The notes under the pieces are model-generated. The model did no database searches. It was not told the origin of the DNA and saw only the letters and a list, made by a program, of their open reading frames with translations. Below, piece by piece: positions 21,106 through 34,379 of a DNA stretch of 64,000 nucleotides. The first letter of the stretch is position 1; each line of letters starts with the position of its first letter. Source of the stretch: Gnetum montanum (lineage: Eukaryota; Streptophyta; Gnetopsida; Gnetales; Gnetaceae); NCBI GenBank assembly GCA_015680685.1, contig MNCI01033587.1, positions 148,164-212,163 on the forward strand, given 5' to 3'. The translations under genes and the position numbers were made by a program.

Positions 21106-21490
21106 GAGGGGGTGGTGCAGCTACCATCATTACATTCCCCTCTGGGGAAATGCAACCTTTTTCTTATCGTTTTGCATTCCTTTGTACAAATAACATGGTA
21201 GAGTAAAAAGGGTTACTTAGGGGCCTCTTAGCAGCCCAAGCATTAAGCATTCAACACTTGGCGATTTGTGGGGATTCATAACCTTTTGTGAATGAAATCA
21301 CCGAGGTCTATGCCTGCAAGGCTATGGACCTGTAGCCCTGCTGTGACCTAGCAAAAACTATGCTCAAATAGTTTGCAACAATAGACATTCAACATGTGTC
21401 ATGCAATGAAAACACCATAGCAGATGCCCTAGCCACCCTAACATTGAATGTGCCACCACACCTATTCGCAAGTTTGTTCACTTCAATTAC
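21106..21490 (+). pseudogene. pol: TE-A archaeal-type RNase H, broken
   Basis: GGGAATIITFP, then a damaged YTNNMAEYE box (TNNMVE-stop-KGLL), a stop in the next Asp/Ser segment, and HVSCNENTIADALATLTL with the final ADALA box intact. FDDAS is kept at about 21087. Not functional. Confidence 0.8.
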
Positions 21491-22798
21491 CAAGTGTATA
21501 GAGCCTATCACTCAGGCAATACATGTAGCCTCTGTTAGCACTGCGAATACCCAGGAGTGGTACACCAACATTAAAGCCTACCTACAACATGGAGAGCCCC
21601 TACGTGAATTAACATCTTCCCAAAGAGATGTGATCCGCAAGCATTCTTGGAAATATGTGCTCATGGGAGATAATGCCCTATGTAGATGCTCCTTTGATAG
21701 GATATTGCTAGCATGTGTAAATGAGGAGCAAGCATAGAAGGTCATTAATGAAGTAGAAGAGGGATTGTGTGGTGGACACATAGCACCTAGGGCCATGGCT
21801 ACAAAAATTAGATGCCTAGGGTACTACTGGCCTCACATGGAATGTGATTGCCTAGCCAAAGTCAATACTTGTGATACATGCCAAAGATATGCAAATCTTA
21901 TACATGTTTTGCCTACATAGTTGCATCTGATGTAGATCATGTGGTCTTTCTAGAAATGGGGACTAGACATCATAGGACCTATCATGCCTAACTTTTCCAA
22001 AGGGCATAGCTTAATCATCACAACCACCGAGTATTTTACAAAGTGGGTGGAGGCAATTCCCCCGAGGAAGACTACATCCCAGTAGGTTTGCCACTTTATT
22101 TTGGATAACATTGTTACAAGGTTTGGGCTTCTCATGACTATTGTAACTGACAATAGGCCATAGTTTAGTAGTGCGGAAACCAAAACCTTCTATAGAAATC
22201 TTGGTATTAGGCAATCATTCTCCTCACCATACTACCCATAGGCAAACGGACAAGCAGAAGCTACGAACAAGTCCATCATCAACTTGCTCAAGAAAATGCT
22301 TAAGAAAGGCAAGAGGTGATGGCATGAGAAAATCCTCTATGTGTTGTGGGCTTATAGGATGACGTGCAGGACTGCAACAAGTAAGACTCCTTACAGTCTT
22401 ATTTATGGATTTGAGGTAGTGTTACCTCTTGATTTGTAGGTACCTTCACTTCGAATGATCCTGTCATACATCGTGAGTGAAGCCCAAAACAATGAGTTGA
22501 GGATCATCGACCTTTACTCAATAGAGGAGGAGTGCATGCAGATCCTTGATCACATAGAGAAATATCAGAACAAGCAATGGCAGAAGAATCATGCAAACCC
22601 ACATCAATGACCGATACAAAAGGGAGACCTCATTCTCAATTTTTTCCGTGAGCATGTGAACAAATTCTCAGCAAACTAGGAAGGTCCGTTCATGGTCACA
22701 AAATCCTTTTGGAATGGGGCCTTCAAGCTGGTAGACATGGATGACAACAAGTTCGTGAATCTTATAAATCATTCATATCTCAATCCATACTACATCTG
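21491..22798 (+). pseudogene. pol: TE-A integrase, broken
   Basis: N-terminal zinc region about 21640-21890 (GLCGGHIAPRAMATKI, CDTCQRY), core about 21945-22290 (WGLDIIGPI, TEYFTKWVEAIPPRK, then YYP-stop-ANGQAEATNK), C-terminal end near 22730-22798 (FKLVDMDDN). TAG replaces Gln in CAG-type codons, for example at 22161 and near 22242. Confidence 0.85.
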
Positions 22799-22799
22799 A

Positions 22800-23225
22800 T
22801 GCATGTGCAAGGTAAGCAAACGTCCGCTACGACATAAAACTGGCAAAGGTAAGGAATCATCCGCTATGATGTAAAACTGGCACAGATCATCCACTACGAC
22901 ATAAAACTAGCAAAGAATGTCAGCTACAACATAAAACTAGCAAAGGCAGTCCGCTATGACTATAAACTAGCATAGATTATCCACCATGATGTAAAATAAG
23001 CAAAGCGTGTCTTCTATGACTTTAAATTAGCCTATCCACCATCCTCTACGATGATAAACTAGCACAACGGTCTGCTAGAACCTTAAACTAGTGCTACGAC
23101 CATCTGCTACAATGTTAAAGTAGTGCAATAGTCTACTAGGATATTAAACTAGTGCACCACGGTCTGCTGGGACCTTAAAGAAGTCCATCAGATGGTCTAC
23201 TAGGAACTTAAACTGGGTTTGCGGC
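22800..23225 (+). repeat. Post-integrase repeat array of TE-A
   Basis: About twelve units of 30-40 bp; early units read CTATGATGTAAAACTGGCA, later ones drift to CTAGAACCTTAAACTAGTG. Collinear with the TE-B array at 17740 but longer. Confidence 0.85.
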
Positions 23226-24578
23226 ATGTCCCCAATGTGCATCCATGACTCATCAAACAAGAGAGCTTGCATATTGCCAACATGGGGTGGGACATTGTAG
23301 TTCCTCAATGTAGTTCATAATGTTATGAAAACACCCTTAGAAATATGTGCAACACCATTGCCCTTGGCATCTTGCTGATCCTCCAGAGATGTCGTACGAC
23401 ATCCCACTGACCCTCTAGAGCTACCACTACCATAGCCCATCACCCTAGCAGTAGCTTCCCTGGTCAGTGCCTGCTACTGGAGTCCTAGCAGTATTATGGC
23501 CTAGCCATAATATTTTTATCCTCTAGTGCCCCTCCTAGTCACCCAAGCCCAAAAGATATTTAGTTGTTGGGTAGCCTATCTCATAGCTGAACTGCATGAT
23601 GTTTGCCTTCGGCGGGGACTCCTGAGAACTTGCATCACCATAATTCCTAGCTACCCCGGTGCCAACTTATTCATGCAGATGCTACCACAACTATTGCTAG
23701 CCTTTCTAGTTTGGACATTGAATGGCTCAGCAACAACATCCATTGTTCCAGTAGTTTTCAAAGTAAGCAAGACCTCTACCTTCACTTTGCATTATGGTTT
23801 TTTCTTCTAGTTTTCTCTTTGTTGTCTTTGTAGGATGCGTGCCGGAAGGGTTTCGATCAGAGGTGCATTTCACCATGGTGACAGGACACTAAATCATTCC
23901 AATGTGGTCATCATAACTAGCTTGGCTACTTGGGAGTGGACATCCTATCCTCCCCTTTAACCTCCTTTATCTCATTCCTAATCAATTCTCCCTATCACAC
24001 TTCCCTTTTATGATTTTTCTTAATGCTTGTAAAGCCCTCCCATATGCTCAACCTCAAAGTCCATGAAGCACATAATACAACTTGTCACATGGGAAGCATC
24101 TGTAGGCAGGTTAAAGTCCCACGTGGATGTAACGTAACTCATCCTAGGAAAGAAATACCTATCTTGCAACAATAGAGTAGAATAGCAAGAGAAAAGCGTA
24201 AAAGAGAAAAATCTCGAGCAAAAAAAAATGCCTAAAATGAATGGCACATCAGTTGTTTCACGGTGATCCTCTCTAAGCATTCTGACAAGGGGTCAAAGGT
24301 TAGCAAAAGCAAAGATGATCACCCAAACAACTCCCTCATAACCATTCCAATGAGGGACCTTGCTAAGCTCATCTTTATCATTTTCTTGAACCTCCTTCTC
24401 CCCCCAGTTCAATCCTTTCTCTTTCCCTGCATAACAAATCCAACACTCTCAAGCATAGCTAAGCAACATCTTGGCAATTACAGAAGAGCAATGTTAGCAT
24501 CTTGTCTTTCACAGTGTTTTGTATTCTTTGTCGGCATCTCTTGGGTCCGTCCTCCAAACATTGACAAAGAGGGGCCAC
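23226..24578 (+). other. TE-A 3' untranslated region and purine tract
   Basis: Collinear with the TE-B 3' region. Ends in the purine-rich GACAAAGAGGGGCCAC directly before the LTR. No conserved reading frame seen. Confidence 0.65.
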
Positions 24579-26314
24579 TGAAACACCCTAAAATTTCAAA
24601 ACCCTCATGCTTCACCAAGGTCTTGGAATTCAGGCAAGGGATTTCCACAAGTGCAGTGTTATGGCAGCTTGATAGGAAATGAATGTTCTGAGTTTAGACT
24701 ATCCAATTCAGAAAATTTGCTACTTCTAGTGTTGATAGGCCCGATGGACTCTCTGGCCTACTCACCTAGACAATTCATTCGGCTGACAACCTACTCAAAA
24801 ATCATACGTGAAGTTGTCGATGGTGCTTAGGCTACGTAAAATAGTTCGGCAAGTTTTCTAGTGAAGAAGTTTGTTATGCTATGCTATGTTATTTAGTGTA
24901 GCAGGCCTTAGAAGATAGTTTCTAAGGTGATCAAGTACAAACTATTGATGAACAAACTACTATGCTATGCAGTTTAGCACAACGTAGCAAAGGCAAGACA
25001 AAAAATCCCATCTTATGTAGTGATTCCAATTGCACTTGGCAAGCACTTCAGCCTCCAAAACTAGTTGTTCTGTCGACTTTAAGCCCTTTGGTAAAATATC
25101 TTACTAGAAAGTGTTAGATTGAACAAAGAAGTAGGATTTTCTGGCTACTATGATATGTTACGCTACATAGTGTAGCATAGCATAGCGACAATGCAAGAGT
25201 AGCAAGAAATCCTTCAAATGCAAGTTCAGCAAGTTCAGAAGCTCCCCTTCGCAAAAGGCAAAAGTTGCAGCTGTTAACATGGTCAAAACTTCAAACAAGT
25301 GTTTGCAACTTTAGCACAAGTTGGAAATAAAGCCTGCTACTATGCTATGCTATGCTATGTAGCATAGCACCACATAGCATATATGCAAACTAAACAAAGT
25401 GCTTCCAAAGTTAATGCAATGTGAGTTGAAGCTTCCAACAGATGCAGTTGACTTCAAATGCAAATTTTTTTTTCAAACTGGTGGCTACATTGTGCTACGC
25501 TAAGCCAACATGCTACACTACATAGCATAGCACAGTGTAGTAGGCAACTACACTACTTTAGTGTGCCTAATTCCTCATTTTCATTGTTGGCATTTTTTAT
25601 TCCAGCATCTTCAATTTCGATAGCGTAATTGCAGCATGGCAGGTTCATGACTTTCTTTGCATGTTCATACACTATGGGCACATCAACACTTCTTGGGCCC
25701 ATGACACATGTCATTTTAACTACATCTCTCACCTGATCTTGGCCCTATAAATACCCCAATGAGCAACACTCAAAGGATTAGCAAAAAAAAGTCGATTGGC
25801 AAATTTAGCGGGCATTGGCAAATTTTGTTGGTGGTTGGCAATTTTAAGCATTGTTAGCATTTTTTGTGCACTTTGCATTTTTGGCTTCTAAGTCTGCATT
25901 CAAGAATATAGTTGGCCTACTTTGAACATTCTGGTTGCCTTTGGGATCTCTGTGCTTCCTAGTGTTGCGCAACCAATTGTATCCACTTCAACAAAGTAAA
26001 GACATAATGTTGAGGCGGTGCATTTTCTAACTTTTTTTCTCTTTAAATTCCTACTCATTAATATTGCATTTTACATTGTTTTTCACTTCATTGTGTTTAA
26101 TAATTATTATATTACATTACAAACATTGCTTCCACATTACGTGTTTATGAGAGGTTATGTGACACCGACTAAGTCCCTGTTTGATCGACTAGATCGTTCA
26201 GGGTGCCCTATTTCCATTTTTTATCCAGCATAGCCCTCACATGGATCCAAGGCTAAAACTGTGCACTCGACAACCTCTTGGTGTTTCCAGCCATCAACGT
26301 TTTCATTCGCTCCA
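24579..26314 (+). repeat. TE-A 3' LTR
   Basis: Starts TGAAACACCCTAAAATTTC and ends CATTCGCTCCA. Hairpins of the CTATGCTA type run from about 24870 to 25550, including a 9-bp stem at 25349-25368 (GCTATGCTA / TAGCATAGC). TATAAATA is at 25746-25753. Confidence 0.85.
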
Positions 26315-26719
26315 CCTAGTAAATGCCCAGCCTAATCCCACATTGGAAACCTTCTTAGCCTTACATCCCATGTAATCCATGGTCTACTACAACCTTAAAC
26401 TAGTAATGTTATGGTGAACCAAGGCCTCAAAATAAGTTCCCATACTTGCTTACTTAAGCCCAAAATTACATAGTTAGATAAATTTTTTTATAGTATCTTC
26501 TTCCTTATCTTATGCATTTTACTTTATTAAGACATGTTCCACTTGACATTTCTCTAGTTGTTTTGTAGGATTCTTAGCAAGATTGCAACATGAGTGCATA
26601 TGAGCATCTTCATTTACCTTTGGTCTTGACTAAACCTTATGGAAATTCCATGTGATGCATAATAATTAAATTCCTATACTCTAAGCCCATGGTTTATGAC
26701 ACACATGTAACATCCTAGA

Positions 26720-27170
26720 TTGGACAAACCATCTAGTCAAAGCTCTAAACCTAGAGGTAGGTGATATAACTAAGGATCCCTCATCGAAGTCCCTATAGTA
26801 ATGTGTAGAGGTGAGGTGAAGACACTAAAACTTAGTTCCTTGTTAGACCATCAACTCAAACAAAGCATTACTAAACTCCTCAATGATAACATCAAGGTGT
26901 TCAAATGGTCCTATGAGGACATGCTAGGCTTGGACCTCACATAATATAACACAACATTATCCATGATCCTCACATAAAACCAGTCAAACAAAAAGCTTGC
27001 AAGGTCAATCCTGAGGTGGCGTTGATGGTTTGCAATGAAATCACCAAGATTTATAGGGCCATTTTCATCTAGGAAATTCACTATGTAGACTTGGTTTCCA
27101 ACATTTTAGTTGTCCCTAAGAAAAATGGAAGTATATGGATTTGCATAGACTTCTGGGACCTAAAATAGCA
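26720..27170 (+). pseudogene. pol: TE-C reverse transcriptase N-terminal fragment
   Basis: Recognisable pieces: the TLDLEA-like pre-RT segment, KPVKQKACKVNPEVALM, NEITKIYRAIFI, NILVVPKKNGSIWICIDFWDLK. Coding similarity stops after DLK at about 27166 and non-coding sequence of 3' type follows, so the rest of pol was deleted. Confidence 0.8.
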
Positions 27171-27797
27171 CAACATGTGATCTACCAAGACCTAAAATTA
27201 GGTCCACAATTTAGCACCCATAGTTCAACACACATAGTTCTATGAACAAGTGAGTGCAAATACTTCCAATCCTCCATCACCTACCCACATCTCCTAGGAA
27301 GGTTGGGGTGGGGCATTACAATTCTAGAATAAAGTTCATGTCATCAAGAAGAAACCCTTTGAAAAATTTGTAGCATCACCATCTTTGGCATCTTGCTAAT
27401 CCTCCACAGATGCCTTTGGGCATCTTGTTGACCTTTAATTCACTATGTAGACTTGGTTTCCAACATGTTAGTTGTCCCTAAGAAGAATGGAAGTATATGG
27501 ATTTGCATAGACTTATGGGACCTAAAATATCACAACATGTGAACTACCAAGACCTAAAACTAGGTTCACGGTTTAGCACCCATAGTTCAACACACATAGT
27601 TCTATGAACAAGCAAGTGCAAATACTTCCAATCCTTCATCACCTACCCACACCTCCTAGGAAGGGTGGGGTGGGGCATTACAGTTCTAGAATAAAGTTCT
27701 TGTCATCAAGAAGAAACCCTTTGAAACATTTGTAGCATCACCATCTTTGGCATCTTGCTAATCCTCCAAAGATGCCTTTGGGCATCTTGTTGACCTT
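27076..27797 (+). repeat. 362-bp tandem duplication in TE-C
   Basis: 27076-27437 and 27438-27797 are near-identical (ATTCACTATGTAGACTTGG starts both). The unit joins the end of the RT stub to the start of the 3' region, so the duplication followed the deletion of the rest of pol. The few differences show it is real and not very recent. Confidence 0.9.
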
Positions 27798-29110
27798 CTA
27801 GAGCTACTGCCACCATCACTAGTCATCTTCATTGAAGCTCTCACCACTAGCATCACTCATTGAAGAACCAGTGGTACTATGGCATAGCCATAGCATTATC
27901 ATTGTCTAGCCCTCACCATTGCCTAGGATTGGAAGAGCATTCGGCATTGTGAATCCCTACCATGTTGCTAGGTTTTCTAGCTCTTGTCCTTGGTGAGAAG
28001 TCCTAAGAACCTACATTACCAATTCCTTTAGCCACTTGGATGCTTACTTTTTTTGTGGTTGCTATAGCTTTTACATCCTACTGCAACCAGTGCTCGCACT
28101 GGCCTTCCTACTTTAGACATTGCATGCACCTACAACTAACATAGTACTTATGGCCCTGGCAGTGCTCTTGCAAATAAAAGTTCACTCTCATCTCACATTG
28201 TGTGCTTGATTTTCTTATTTTATTTGTGTTACATTTATAGCATGAAGCCTCAAGGATGGTTGTTTAGAGCTGTGTTTAACTATAGTGGAAAGTCACCACA
28301 TTGCTCTGATGTATCTACTTTGACTCGTCAAGCTACTGAAGAGTGCACACCTCTATTATCCTGCTATAGCCTATTCACATTTACCCCCTTACCTTACATT
28401 TTCCTACATTCCCTACAATATTCTTTGATGCACATGGCATCATTCTTTTAGTCAACCATAGAACCCATGATGGACATAACAAAACTTGTCCATGGGAAGC
28501 CTTTATGAGCTAGTCAAAGCCCAAGTGGATGTAATGCAACTCATCCTAGGGAGGAAACACCTATCCTACAGATATGACATGGTTGCCTCTAAACAAATCA
28601 TATTGAGCAACACGTAGTCCACTCAGTGATAAACATCTTCTAGTTCCAAAAAATAACAAAAATAAAAAAGAAGAAAAGAGACAAAAAATGGGAAAAAATA
28701 AGTGCACAATTTAAAATATCAAAGTTGTCATTTCGCAACTAATCTAACCTCAGATCAACCATCTCATAAGCACTCCAATGAGAGGTCAAAATCTTAGGGG
28801 CAAGCCATTATCATATGTTGACTCCCTCACAAACACTCCAAGGAGGGATCATGATTTTGTGATAAGCCATCATGGTGCCACATCCTACAACCACATGCAC
28901 AATAAGCATACCTCCCATTTGCTATCCTTTGATACATCTCCTTAACCTATTCCCTACCATACTTTATTCCCTTAGTACTCCCAAGCATAGTGAAGCATTA
29001 TCTAATCAGGCACTAATGAGTAGTTTTGACATCTTGTTTGTCATGGTGTTTTGCATTATTTATCATCATCTCTTAGGCCACTCCTCTAGATGTCAACAAA
29101 GAGGGGCTAA
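27798..29110 (+). other. TE-C 3' untranslated region and purine tract
   Basis: Collinear with the 3' regions of TE-A and TE-B (CTCCAA..GAGGGA and AAAGAGGGGCTAA blocks). No gene supported; the frames at 28200 and 28872 are not conserved. Confidence 0.6.
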
Positions 29111-30920
29111 TGAAACACCACCAAATTCAGACTTCAGCACTTCAATTGCAAATTTTTCTAAGTGTCAAAACTTTATAAATTTTTCTAAGTATTGGTGCTA
29201 TGCTCTCTAGCATAGCCAATGTAGCATGCATAAAGGCCTGTTTTGTAAAATTTTCTAAATGTCAATAGCATATGCATGAAAATTTTTCTAAGTGTTCCAC
29301 TATGCTCTCACTCTACTTGCTATGCTCTAGAGCATAGCCATTGTAGCACACACTTCTATGGCCAATTTTCCCAAGTGTCAAGCCAGAAGTTTTTAGGATT
29401 ACTTGGGATGAAAAGAATAGTTTAGCAAATTTTCTATCTACTAGGTTCCTATGCTCTACTATGCTCCCTAGTGTAGCACATGTTCTAGTTGCTAGTTTTT
29501 CCTAAGTGTTAGGCAAGAGGCTATCAAGCTAGATCAGCATGGAAGAGCCATTTTGACAAGTTTTCTAACTCCTGAGGCTACCTCTGCTGCTATGCCCTAG
29601 AGCATAGCTAATTTACAATGAAGGAAGACTACAAATTCTGTTAAGTTTTGGCTAAGTATCCTTGCTACGCTCTACTACACTCCAAAGTGTAGCCAACATA
29701 ACCAATGTTGGATATCAAAATTTTGTAAAATTTAACTAAGTGTTTTGTTACACTCTAGAGCGTAGCCAGCTTGACACTAAAGAAAAGCCTTTGACAACCT
29801 CCAAAAGCCTCCAAAACTTAGCATCAACCTTCAGCTCAACTCCAACATTCCTCTAACAAGTAGGATCAACAATTTGTATCTCTTTTGCATCCCCATTAGT
29901 CCCCCAAAATTGTTCCTATTCTTGACCCAACTTGAAAGAGGGGAAGACATAGTCTTGAAGCGTAGCCTTCAAGTTGCACTATTTTTCCACTATTTGTAGG
30001 TACTTTGCATTCATTCAAACTCTAGCACATGCAGTCTTGGCATTGTATTCATAGTTCAGTAGTCTCTACAAACCCATTGTAGTACTCTAGAGGATAACAC
30101 TTTGTTACTCCCATGGAAGTGTAGCAAAGGTTAGTATAGCCCCATCTACCCTCATGCCATGTGGCACCCAATCCATAGCTTGTGCCAAGTGGTGCATGAT
30201 CTACATTTTGTGCTAACCCTAGCCCTATGAATACTCCTATGTCTAGCATTCTAGGGGTTGTAAAATCAAAAGAGCATTGGACATTTTTTACTTTCTAAGC
30301 ATCTTTGGCACTCTTACATCTAAGCACTTGAGGACACCTAGCACTTTGCACTTTGGTGCATCCCAAAATATAGTTCACCACTATACCCACAGAATGAAGC
30401 AATAGCCAACCTAGTAGGTTTAGACCCCATGGCAGCCATCAATTCCATGTCCTAAACATCCCAGAGACTATGACTACACTACTATGCTACCACTATGCCT
30501 AGCTATATACAACATACCACTCTCAACTCTTTTCCTACAATAGCTACATTTCCCATTTAGGGTGGTTCACTTTCATTCTCAAGTTTCATTGCACATTTCA
30601 AAGCATTTTTCTTTGGGTATTTAGCATAGCACTTGCATGTTCTCATTGTTGAATATGTACTTGCATGTTTTCATCACTATTCTTAGGTTGAGACACCCCA
30701 CTATGTTGTAGCTTAGCTGACCCAGTGCCCATACGTAATGTTGTATAAACTCCTCTCACACATGGTCGGCTTAACACCTTGAAAGTCCTTGTTTAATTGA
30801 CAAGATCATTCAGGGAGCCCTGTCTCTATTTTCTAGCATAGCCCTCGCATGGAGTTGGGGTTAGGCTATATGCCCGCTGATCTCTTAGTGTTCTAGCCAC
30901 TAACATTTTTGGTCATCATA
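29111..30920 (+). repeat. TE-C 3' LTR (diverged subfamily)
   Basis: Starts TGAAACACCACCAAATTC and ends near GGTCATCATAGCA (exact end within about 5 bp). The hairpin zone (29190-29760) uses a different sequence from the other LTRs: TATGCTCTAGAGCATA. Box TATGAATA at 30236 replaces TATAAATA. The ending block with TTGACAAGATCATTCAGG matches the other LTRs. Confidence 0.8.
29329..29348. repeat. 20-bp perfect palindrome in TE-C U3
   Basis: GCTATGCTCTAGAGCATAGC. Sister hairpins: 29197-29216 (GCTATGCT / AGCATAGC) and about 29590-29609 (one mismatch). Confidence 0.85.
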
Positions 30921-32170
30921 GCATCCTCACTTATCTTCTCACTCAGGAGATGCCATAAGACTTGGACCACCAAGAGAAACAATAGTTTCTTCATTAGGCC
31001 AAATGTTTCATGGAGATCAACAGACACCTTTACAAGATATGCATCGATGGACTAGTTCATTAGTATGTCCATGATGTTAATTAATTGTGCATTCTCCAAG
31101 ATTCTTATGAGGGTCCTTGTGGGTGACTTTATCCATAAATATGCATAGTCATTAAGATTCTAATGGTAGGGTATTATTGCCCAACAATATCTAGGGACAC
31201 CCACCAATTAATCTACTCTTGTGAATGTTGCCAACACGATGGTGGGATGACCAGTCAAATGGAAGAACCTCAATAGTGGATCCAACCACTAGAATCCTTT
31301 GATATTTAGTCCATAGACTTCATGGGTCCCATCACACCCATGTCAAATGAAAGGGTGTACATAATAGTCATTGTTAACTATTGTCCCAAATGGATAGAAG
31401 TAGTAGCCATCTTTGACTATACATCCTCTACTACTACTCAATTTGTACAACAAAATATTGTAAATAGGTTTGGGATGCCATGTGCACTAATTTTTGATAA
31501 TGGTACTCATTTTACAAGTGCATGCAATGCTTGGGGATCAAACATAAATTAACAATATCTTACCACCCCCAAACCAATGGTCAAGCTAAGGATACCAATA
31601 AAGAGATCTCAAAAATCCTAACAAGAATAATTAGCAAATATAAGAGAGATTGGAGCACCAAACTTAATGATGTACTCTAGGCATATCACTCAACATGGTA
31701 ACTCCTTATTGGCTAGTCTCCCTATGAACTAGTATAAAGAAAATTACCAACTCTTCTTATTCAATCCAAGATCCATACACTTTCAACAACCTATAACTTT
31801 CACCTTGACCTTATGCTAGCATAGAAATAAATATTCATCAACCTTCACATGCTAGATGAGAATATATTGGTGGCCCTATCATTGAATGAAGTGCATAAGA
31901 CATTCAACAAAAAATTCCATAACCTTAAGATACAAAAACTAAAATTTCAACTTCGAGGAAAGGTCCTTTACTAGAACCCCACACATGTAGCTTAAAAGGC
32001 TAAGTTCAAAACATTATGGAAAGGTATTTACATCATTTATGAAGCCTTTCCTTTTGGAACAATGATGATTTACAACCCTGAGAGCCCAAACAAAAAGCAA
32101 CTAGTCAACATGCAACAAGTAAAACCTTTTCATGAGGTCAAGCAAACTAGTGCAAGCAACACCTCCTCAG
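30921..32170 (+). pseudogene. pol: TE-D: Ty3/gypsy integrase remnant
   Basis: A zinc-binding region (about 31050-31290, ending CECCQHDG), then the core: SIDFMGPITPMSNERVY, NRFGMPCALIFDNGTHF (open at 31322-31552), YHPQTNGQAKDTNKEI with the expected Glu changed to Lys, and a C-terminal part to about 32170. The wording differs from TE-A/B/I integrases, so this is another, older lineage. It follows directly after the TE-C LTR, so TE-C was probably inserted into it. Several stops. Confidence 0.8.
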
Positions 32171-34379
32171 ATGGATAACCTCACTCAATCTTTTGAATCT
32201 CATTCTTTGAACTTAGTCATGGAGGAGATGGCAATCCATGATAATCACTTAAGTGGCTCTTTAGTTTTTACACTTTTTTGTTTAACACCTTCTTTGTTTT
32301 TATAGCTTTTTATTTTACACTTTTATTTTTTTCCTAATTTTTATTTTACAACATCATTAGCACATTTTATCTTTCCTAAACATTTTCCAATTTCTTTTAT
32401 ATTCCACTTTATTTTGGTATGAATTTTTCTTCTTATTTTCTAATAAGGCACTTTGTTTCTAATAGGACATACTGATGTTGTAGCTACATGCTAATCGTGA
32501 TTTGTACTTAATATTTTTGATTGCTAATGTATGGTTTCTAATTTTTGAATTTTGATGACTAATGACTAAGATATGGTTTCTTTTTCATGAAATAAGCAGT
32601 AAGTCCACATCATCCACCCATCCACAAACTCTATGGTCTTCCTGGTTCTAGAAATATGAGGTCCCTTTTTCCTTAATAAAACTTTAATGAACATATGACC
32701 TTGGTACTTTCCAAATTTAGGAAAGATTCAAATTGGTTGAAAAGGGTGTGACTTCAAGAGGATTAATTCTTTCTATACCTTTCTACTTACTTGAGTGCAA
32801 TTTTGTTTTTATGGATTTCCTATCATTCTATGTCAACCAATAAAAAGAAGTTAATAAGTCATTGCATTATGTGGTTCCCATATAAAAATCCATAAAACAT
32901 AAAATTCAAAAAAAAAAGAAAAAAACAAATAATGGGAATTCAAAGCACACCCCTTAGACAAAATAATGTGCTATCAACATTGGTTATGGAACTAGAAATA
33001 TATGTTACCCATGGCTGAAGGTCCCCTCTAACTAAGACCCTTTCTCACTTCTTGGTTCTCTTTTCTTATCTAATAAGGAATGGTGATTGATTTTTTGAAG
33101 CATTCTTGTGTCTCAAGGGGATGGACTAGTCTTAGAGTAGTGATATGAAGTCAATGAAAGTGGTTGATTTTGATCTAGACTAAGGATGGACTTTATCAAG
33201 TTACTTAACCATAAGATCCATAGGGGACTTCATGTAACCACCTTTCAAAACTCCATTCCACCTTCTTTATCTTGCATCAATACTTTTCATAACTCACCTT
33301 ACTACTAGCTTTTATGTCCTTTTTGATGTCTTAGTTTCACATGTTAAAATTGTTATATAGATTCTTCTAGATTAGGTCATTAATTTGTTGTAACCATTAA
33401 TCAACCATGGGATCCATTGACTTCATGGTTGAGGATATGTAAGGGAACAAATGGTATGAGCTTACTATGGGGAGAACCCACTTGCATGTATCTTGGTTGG
33501 GTTAGTTAAGTCCCTTATCCATGGGCATTATTATAGTCAAATCCTTCATGCACCCCACTAATTGTATCCAACTATGTGCTCCTAAAACCATTTTTCTTCA
33601 TAATATTTCATTCTCCCATCATTCTCCAATTTTGTGAATTCCCAAGCCCTCAACTAGCATTTCATCATGTTCATGGCTTCTCTGGCTCTTAGTAGACTTG
33701 AATTATATGTTAAAAATCCTTGTATTTTTCAAAATTTTTAATGTGAAAAATTTTCTAGAATAGCCCTATCAACAGGACCCCGTCAATGTAAGGGAAAAAT
33801 TCTATATATATGCACAAACACTTAGTAATTTTTCAGATTTTCTCATAAACAATAGAGGAGATTTTGAATCTTTCAAACCCTAGAATGTTCCAAGAACCAT
33901 ATCTTCCTCACCATTGGTTTGGTTTACTCCATTATTTGATCCTATAGCTACCATAGGTAAGCTCTTCATCATGGGGGCCACAAACCTTAAGTCTTTGATG
34001 AAAATTTATTTTGAATTTTTCTAACTCCCACATAGGTTTAACTAAGAAACCAACATGAAAAAATCAAATTATAAGAGTTAAACCATTCCAACAAGCTATG
34101 ATAACATTTTATTTTAAAAATTATTTAAATAATAATAAAATAATGAATTTACCATGGTCAAAACTTAGCCTAAGTGTAACTACCCAATGAGACAAGGTAC
34201 TAAAATGTTATAAGTTACACATTGAATGCTAATGCTTGGTTATGTTGTGACCACAGATGACACTGAAAGGGAAGCACACATAGGAAGAAGGAACCTTCCA
34301 ACTAAGAGATAAATGACAAAGAATAGGAAGGGATTAAGAATAGCTCCATGAGCAAGTAGATACCCATGCCATGGGACCT
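32171..34379. other. AT-rich non-coding stretch, probably LTR or untranslated DNA
   Basis: No sustained frame. Contains T-rich runs (32270-32420) and a TATATATA segment near 33806. It may hold the LTR boundary between TE-D and TE-E but I could not find matched ends. Confidence 0.35.

Larger units (their letters stand above)
1456..26314 (+). mobile_element. TE-A: 5'-truncated Tat-lineage Ty3/gypsy element, split by TE-B
   Basis: Two pieces, 1456-2369 and 20638-26314, form one element. The first ends in the gRNH codons for Ala-Thr and the second resumes with Ser-Asn-Thr, as in the uninterrupted copies at 15321 and 59978. Domain order is RT, gRNH, aRNH, integrase, repeat array, 3' untranslated region, 3' LTR. 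The 5' LTR, gag and protease are missing; the left end is the abrupt junction at 1455/1456. The element is full of stops and frameshifts and is older than TE-B, which lies inside it. Confidence 0.85.
26315..30920 (+). mobile_element. TE-C: internally deleted Tat element
   Basis: Begins directly after the TE-A LTR with a pre-RT spacer (CCTTAAACTAGTAATG), then the RT start, then jumps to 3' untranslated sequence and a diverged 3' LTR. The palm-to-integrase part is missing. TE-A was probably inserted into it, since its left part is not in view. Confidence 0.65.

Noticed and set aside
24020-24280. 86-codon minus-strand frame in the TE-A 3' region
   Set aside because: Not kept in the collinear part of TE-B or TE-C, and no promoter or partner exon was seen.
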